NCBI GenBank assembly: GCA_964550435.1
Contig: CAZJZI010000012.1
Span: 1-52,971 of the forward strand
From: UBA11400 sp964550435
Lineage (GTDB): Bacteria > Bacteroidota > Rhodothermia > Balneolales > HLUCCA01
Length of the DNA: 52,971 nt
Reading direction: 5' to 3'
Positions 50,921-52,971 of this stretch are shown piece by piece; position 1 is the stretch's first letter; each line of letters opens with the position of its first letter. Both the position numbers and the translations under genes were made by a program. The notes beneath the pieces were generated by a model, which saw nothing but the letters and a program-made list of their open reading frames with translations, was not told where the DNA came from and made no database searches.

Positions 50921-51850
50921 ATGATATCACGTATGGCTTATGCGTTTATATTAAATCCATCTGCAAATCGCACCAGGGCCGAATCTGCTGAATCCTGGTT
51001 ACAGTTGATGGTTGATAAATACTGGCCGGGATCCAGAATCTATGTTACCTCCAGTAAATTGGATATTCAGATCAAGGTGCTTGAAGCCGCACAGTTGTAT
51101 GATGTAATAGTAGCATGTGGTGGGGATGGAACGGTGAATGAAGTATTTTCGCAAGTTGTTAAACTGCTTCCTAAGTATCCGAAACTTGTACTTTCAGTGT
51201 TGCCTATGGGATCTGGTAATGATTTTGCTAAATCAGTTAATTTTTCTACCAAACCACATGTGGCCATCGAACAATTAAAATCAGCACTCATTCACAATAT
51301 TGATTATGTGGTGTATTCAACTAATTATGGTAGTGGGTATATGTTTAATACGATGAATATTGGTCTAGGTGGACAAATTAACTTTGAGGCATCTAAAATC
51401 AAGAAACTCAAGGGACCCTTGATATACATTTATTCTGCATTGAAATCAGTTTTTAGTGTAGTATCAGCCGAGGTAGACATGATATTTGATGGAAATTCGA
51501 CAAATGAAAGAATAGTAATGTTAACGGTAGCGAATGGATCTGTTGAAGGGGGTAATTTCAAAGTTGCACCGAAGGCTACTAATGATGATGGAATTTTAGA
51601 CATAGTTACAGTTGCACCTTTACCGGTTTGGAGGCTACTTCCGCTATTGCCACTGTTTTTATTGGGTCGACAGCATTGGTTTAAGGCTGTAAAATTTCGA
51701 AAGTGTAGATCACTGAATTTAAAATCAAGTTTGCCTATTCCTTTACATGTTGATGGAGAGCAATGTGGACTGGAGATCACTGATCTGAATGTTGAAATTC
51801 GAAAAAACGAATTAAGGGTGTTGTCCCCAGCGATTGGAAATTATAACTGA
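50921..51850 (+). CDS. diacylglycerol-kinase-family lipid kinase (YegS/DgkB-like)
   Basis: 309 residues. The DAGK catalytic domain has FILNPSANRT at the start, the ATP-binding GGDGTVNEV near residues 66-74, and LPMGSGNDFAKS near 102. The C-terminal beta-sandwich contains GGNFKVAPKATNDDGILD, with the conserved DG of the family. It phosphorylates a lipid alcohol such as diacylglycerol; the substrate is not defined by sequence. Its last 39 bases overlap the end of the convergent CPBP gene. Confidence 0.92.
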   Translation: MISRMAYAFILNPSANRTRAESAESWLQLMVDKYWPGSRIYVTSSKLDIQIKVLEAAQLYDVIVACGGDGTVNEVFSQVVKLLPKYPKLVLSVLPMGSGNDFAKSVNFSTKPHVAIEQLKSALIHNIDYVVYSTNYGSGYMFNTMNIGLGGQINFEASKIKKLKGPLIYIYSALKSVFSVVSAEVDMIFDGNSTNERIVMLTVANGSVEGGNFKVAPKATNDDGILDIVTVAPLPVWRLLPLLPLFLLGRQHWFKAVKFRKCRSLNLKSSLPIPLHVDGEQCGLEITDLNVEIRKNELRVLSPAIGNYN

Positions 51851-52765
51851 CTGTGATTGTATAGATGGATGTGTTGTGAGTCCGGGGACTCTTTTTCTAA
51901 GGTACAACCAGGAAATTAACAGGATTAAAAGGATGCCAATGGTACCAATAAGTCCACCTTCCATTCCAAATTTAGCCCCATTGATTATTTGGTCGTTTGT
52001 AAATGTGGTTCGAATCAATGAGTTGTTAAAAATGATTCCACTGACCGGGAGTCCGAGTATTGGACCCTGGAAAAAATTCCATGCGAAATGAATTCCAATG
52101 ACCATGCCCAGATTTCCGGTAAGAAAATAGGGTACGCTAAGCATGAATCCAGCTAAGATTATGTTTGAAATGCCCAGGATAGTTGAATTTGGATTTATAG
52201 CATGAGCAATTCCAAAAACGGTTGATACAGTTAATATTGCAACAAGAACGGGTATTCGCTGATCACGGTTTTTTTTATTAAATCCTTCGTAAATATTAAG
52301 ACATAAATATCCCCTGAATACCAACTCTTCGTAGTAGGCTACACAAGCCATCATAATTGTATTCCCAATTAAACTAAAAATGATTCCATCTCGATAAAAA
52401 CGAAATTCGATAAAATCGTACAATCCTAGTGTTAGTCCAATAATGTAAAGTATTATAGAAACCGAACCGGCAATAATTACTCCAGCGATTACATCATTTA
52501 CCCAAAGTTTATTTATGTATAAACCGAATGATGTAAATGATCGTTTATCAACTGCGAGTCCCGAGACATAAACAAACATTGTGATAAAAAATGCTGTCAG
52601 TATATATGCTATTGAATTTGATAACCAGGCCGGACTAAAATCTGTTATATACCCTTTCAAAAGAGCCGCCAGAATCCAAGTAATAATTAGTCCAATCAGG
52701 AAAAAACTAACTCTCCATCCGGCTCTTATGCGTCCCTCTTCTCTATTTTCGAGTATATTTGTCAA
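51812..52765 (-). CDS. CPBP-family intramembrane glutamic protease (second copy)
   Basis: 317 residues with about eight TM helices. Motifs: YYEELVFRGYL (E146, E147, R151), FGIAHAINP (H188) and GIHFAWNF (H226, N230). It begins at a TTG codon (52765); no in-frame ATG is close. It is longer than and only distantly similar to the CPBP protein at 34684. The function is unknown. It overlaps the lipid kinase gene tail to tail by 39 bases. Confidence 0.88.
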   Translation of the reverse strand: MTNILENREEGRIRAGWRVSFFLIGLIITWILAALLKGYITDFSPAWLSNSIAYILTAFFITMFVYVSGLAVDKRSFTSFGLYINKLWVNDVIAGVIIAGSVSIILYIIGLTLGLYDFIEFRFYRDGIIFSLIGNTIMMACVAYYEELVFRGYLCLNIYEGFNKKNRDQRIPVLVAILTVSTVFGIAHAINPNSTILGISNIILAGFMLSVPYFLTGNLGMVIGIHFAWNFFQGPILGLPVSGIIFNNSLIRTTFTNDQIINGAKFGMEGGLIGTIGILLILLISWLYLRKRVPGLTTHPSIQSQSVIISNRWGQHP

Positions 52766-52971
52766 AATGCTGTGTTGTATCGCTATATTGCAATTAATAA
52801 ATAGTTAGTTGTATTTGGAATGATTGGACAATGAATTAATAAATGACAATTATTGAATGGAAATTTAAAGTTAGAGATTACTGAGGGAATATATTTAGAA
52901 AATTATCGTTTGTCATATCTGATTACAGCGCTTAATTTGGTGCTGTAAAAATTAATTTAATATATGATTAA
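52766..52971. other. AT-rich gene-free end of window
   Basis: About 200 strongly AT-rich bases upstream of the CPBP gene. I see no open frame, RNA gene or clear repeat. It probably holds the CPBP promoter. Confidence 0.6.

Noticed and set aside
1..52971. CRISPR array, insertion sequence, prophage or integration site
   Set aside because: No regularly spaced repeats, transposase, integrase or phage genes were found; the only tRNA has no adjacent repeat or integrase.

Overview
This window reads as a chromosomal segment from a Gram-negative member of the Bacteroidota/Balneolota/Rhodothermota (FCB) lineage. The visible reasons are several type IX secretion system (T9SS) parts (a PorX-type response regulator with a PglZ domain, a PorY-type histidine kinase, a PorQ-like outer-membrane protein and two secreted proteins with T9SS C-terminal sorting domains), an LptD-type LPS assembly protein, an Mla-type lipid transport set, an rsmD-coaD cluster preceded by a DUF3822-like gene, and -7 boxes resembling the Bacteroidota TAnnTTTG element. 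The placement is inferred from gene content only. Coding density is high, no gene-free stretch exceeds 300 bases, and I saw no insertion sequence, prophage, CRISPR array or obvious transferred island.

Layout. 1-4102 (minus): truncated panC, a 2-oxoacid dehydrogenase E2 with a strong terminator, and a LytS-like PAS histidine kinase. 4211-9772 (plus): AMP nucleosidase, a GNAT acetyltransferase, radC, argS and fumarylacetoacetase. 9798-13948 (minus): a tandem pair of secreted HELKH putative metalloproteases with T9SS tails. 14093-16038 (plus): trhO and an RluA-type pseudouridine synthase. 16041-17444 (minus): a lipoprotein and an alpha/beta hydrolase. 17567-20576 (plus): a helix-hairpin-helix protein, porX, tsaE and a small unknown protein. 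20578-22598 (minus): thiamine diphosphokinase with a sodium:solute symporter.

22705-34665 (plus): NrnA-like DHH phosphoesterase, lipoprotein-type HtrA protease, pseudopilin-like protein, DUF3822-like protein, rsmD, coaD, an aspartate aminotransferase, a GbsR/MarR regulator, yraN, an FtsB/DivIC protein, a ROK kinase, lptD and an ECF sigma factor. 34684-39267 (minus): a five-gene run of CPBP protease, LysM/RlpA-like wall protein, TPR protein, aroC and porQ-like gene. 39390-45937 (plus): mlaE-mlaF-mlaD, ppiD, ribD and ribE. 45951-50818 (minus): porY-like kinase, clpX, clpP, trigger factor and tRNA-Leu(UAG). 50921-52765: a diacylglycerol-kinase-like lipid kinase and a second CPBP protease that overlap tail to tail.

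Together the genes cover envelope biogenesis (lptD, mla, ppiD, porQ, htrA, LysM/RlpA), T9SS regulation and cargo, protein quality control (tig-clpP-clpX), cofactor synthesis (pantothenate/CoA, thiamine diphosphate, riboflavin) and RNA modification. The most notable items are the tandem T9SS metalloproteases (one with dockerin- and cohesin-like segments), the co-occurrence of PorX-, PorY- and PorQ-type genes with T9SS cargo, the pseudopilin-like/DUF3822-like pair, a ROK kinase without its zinc cysteines, and several precise inverted repeats in promoter regions.
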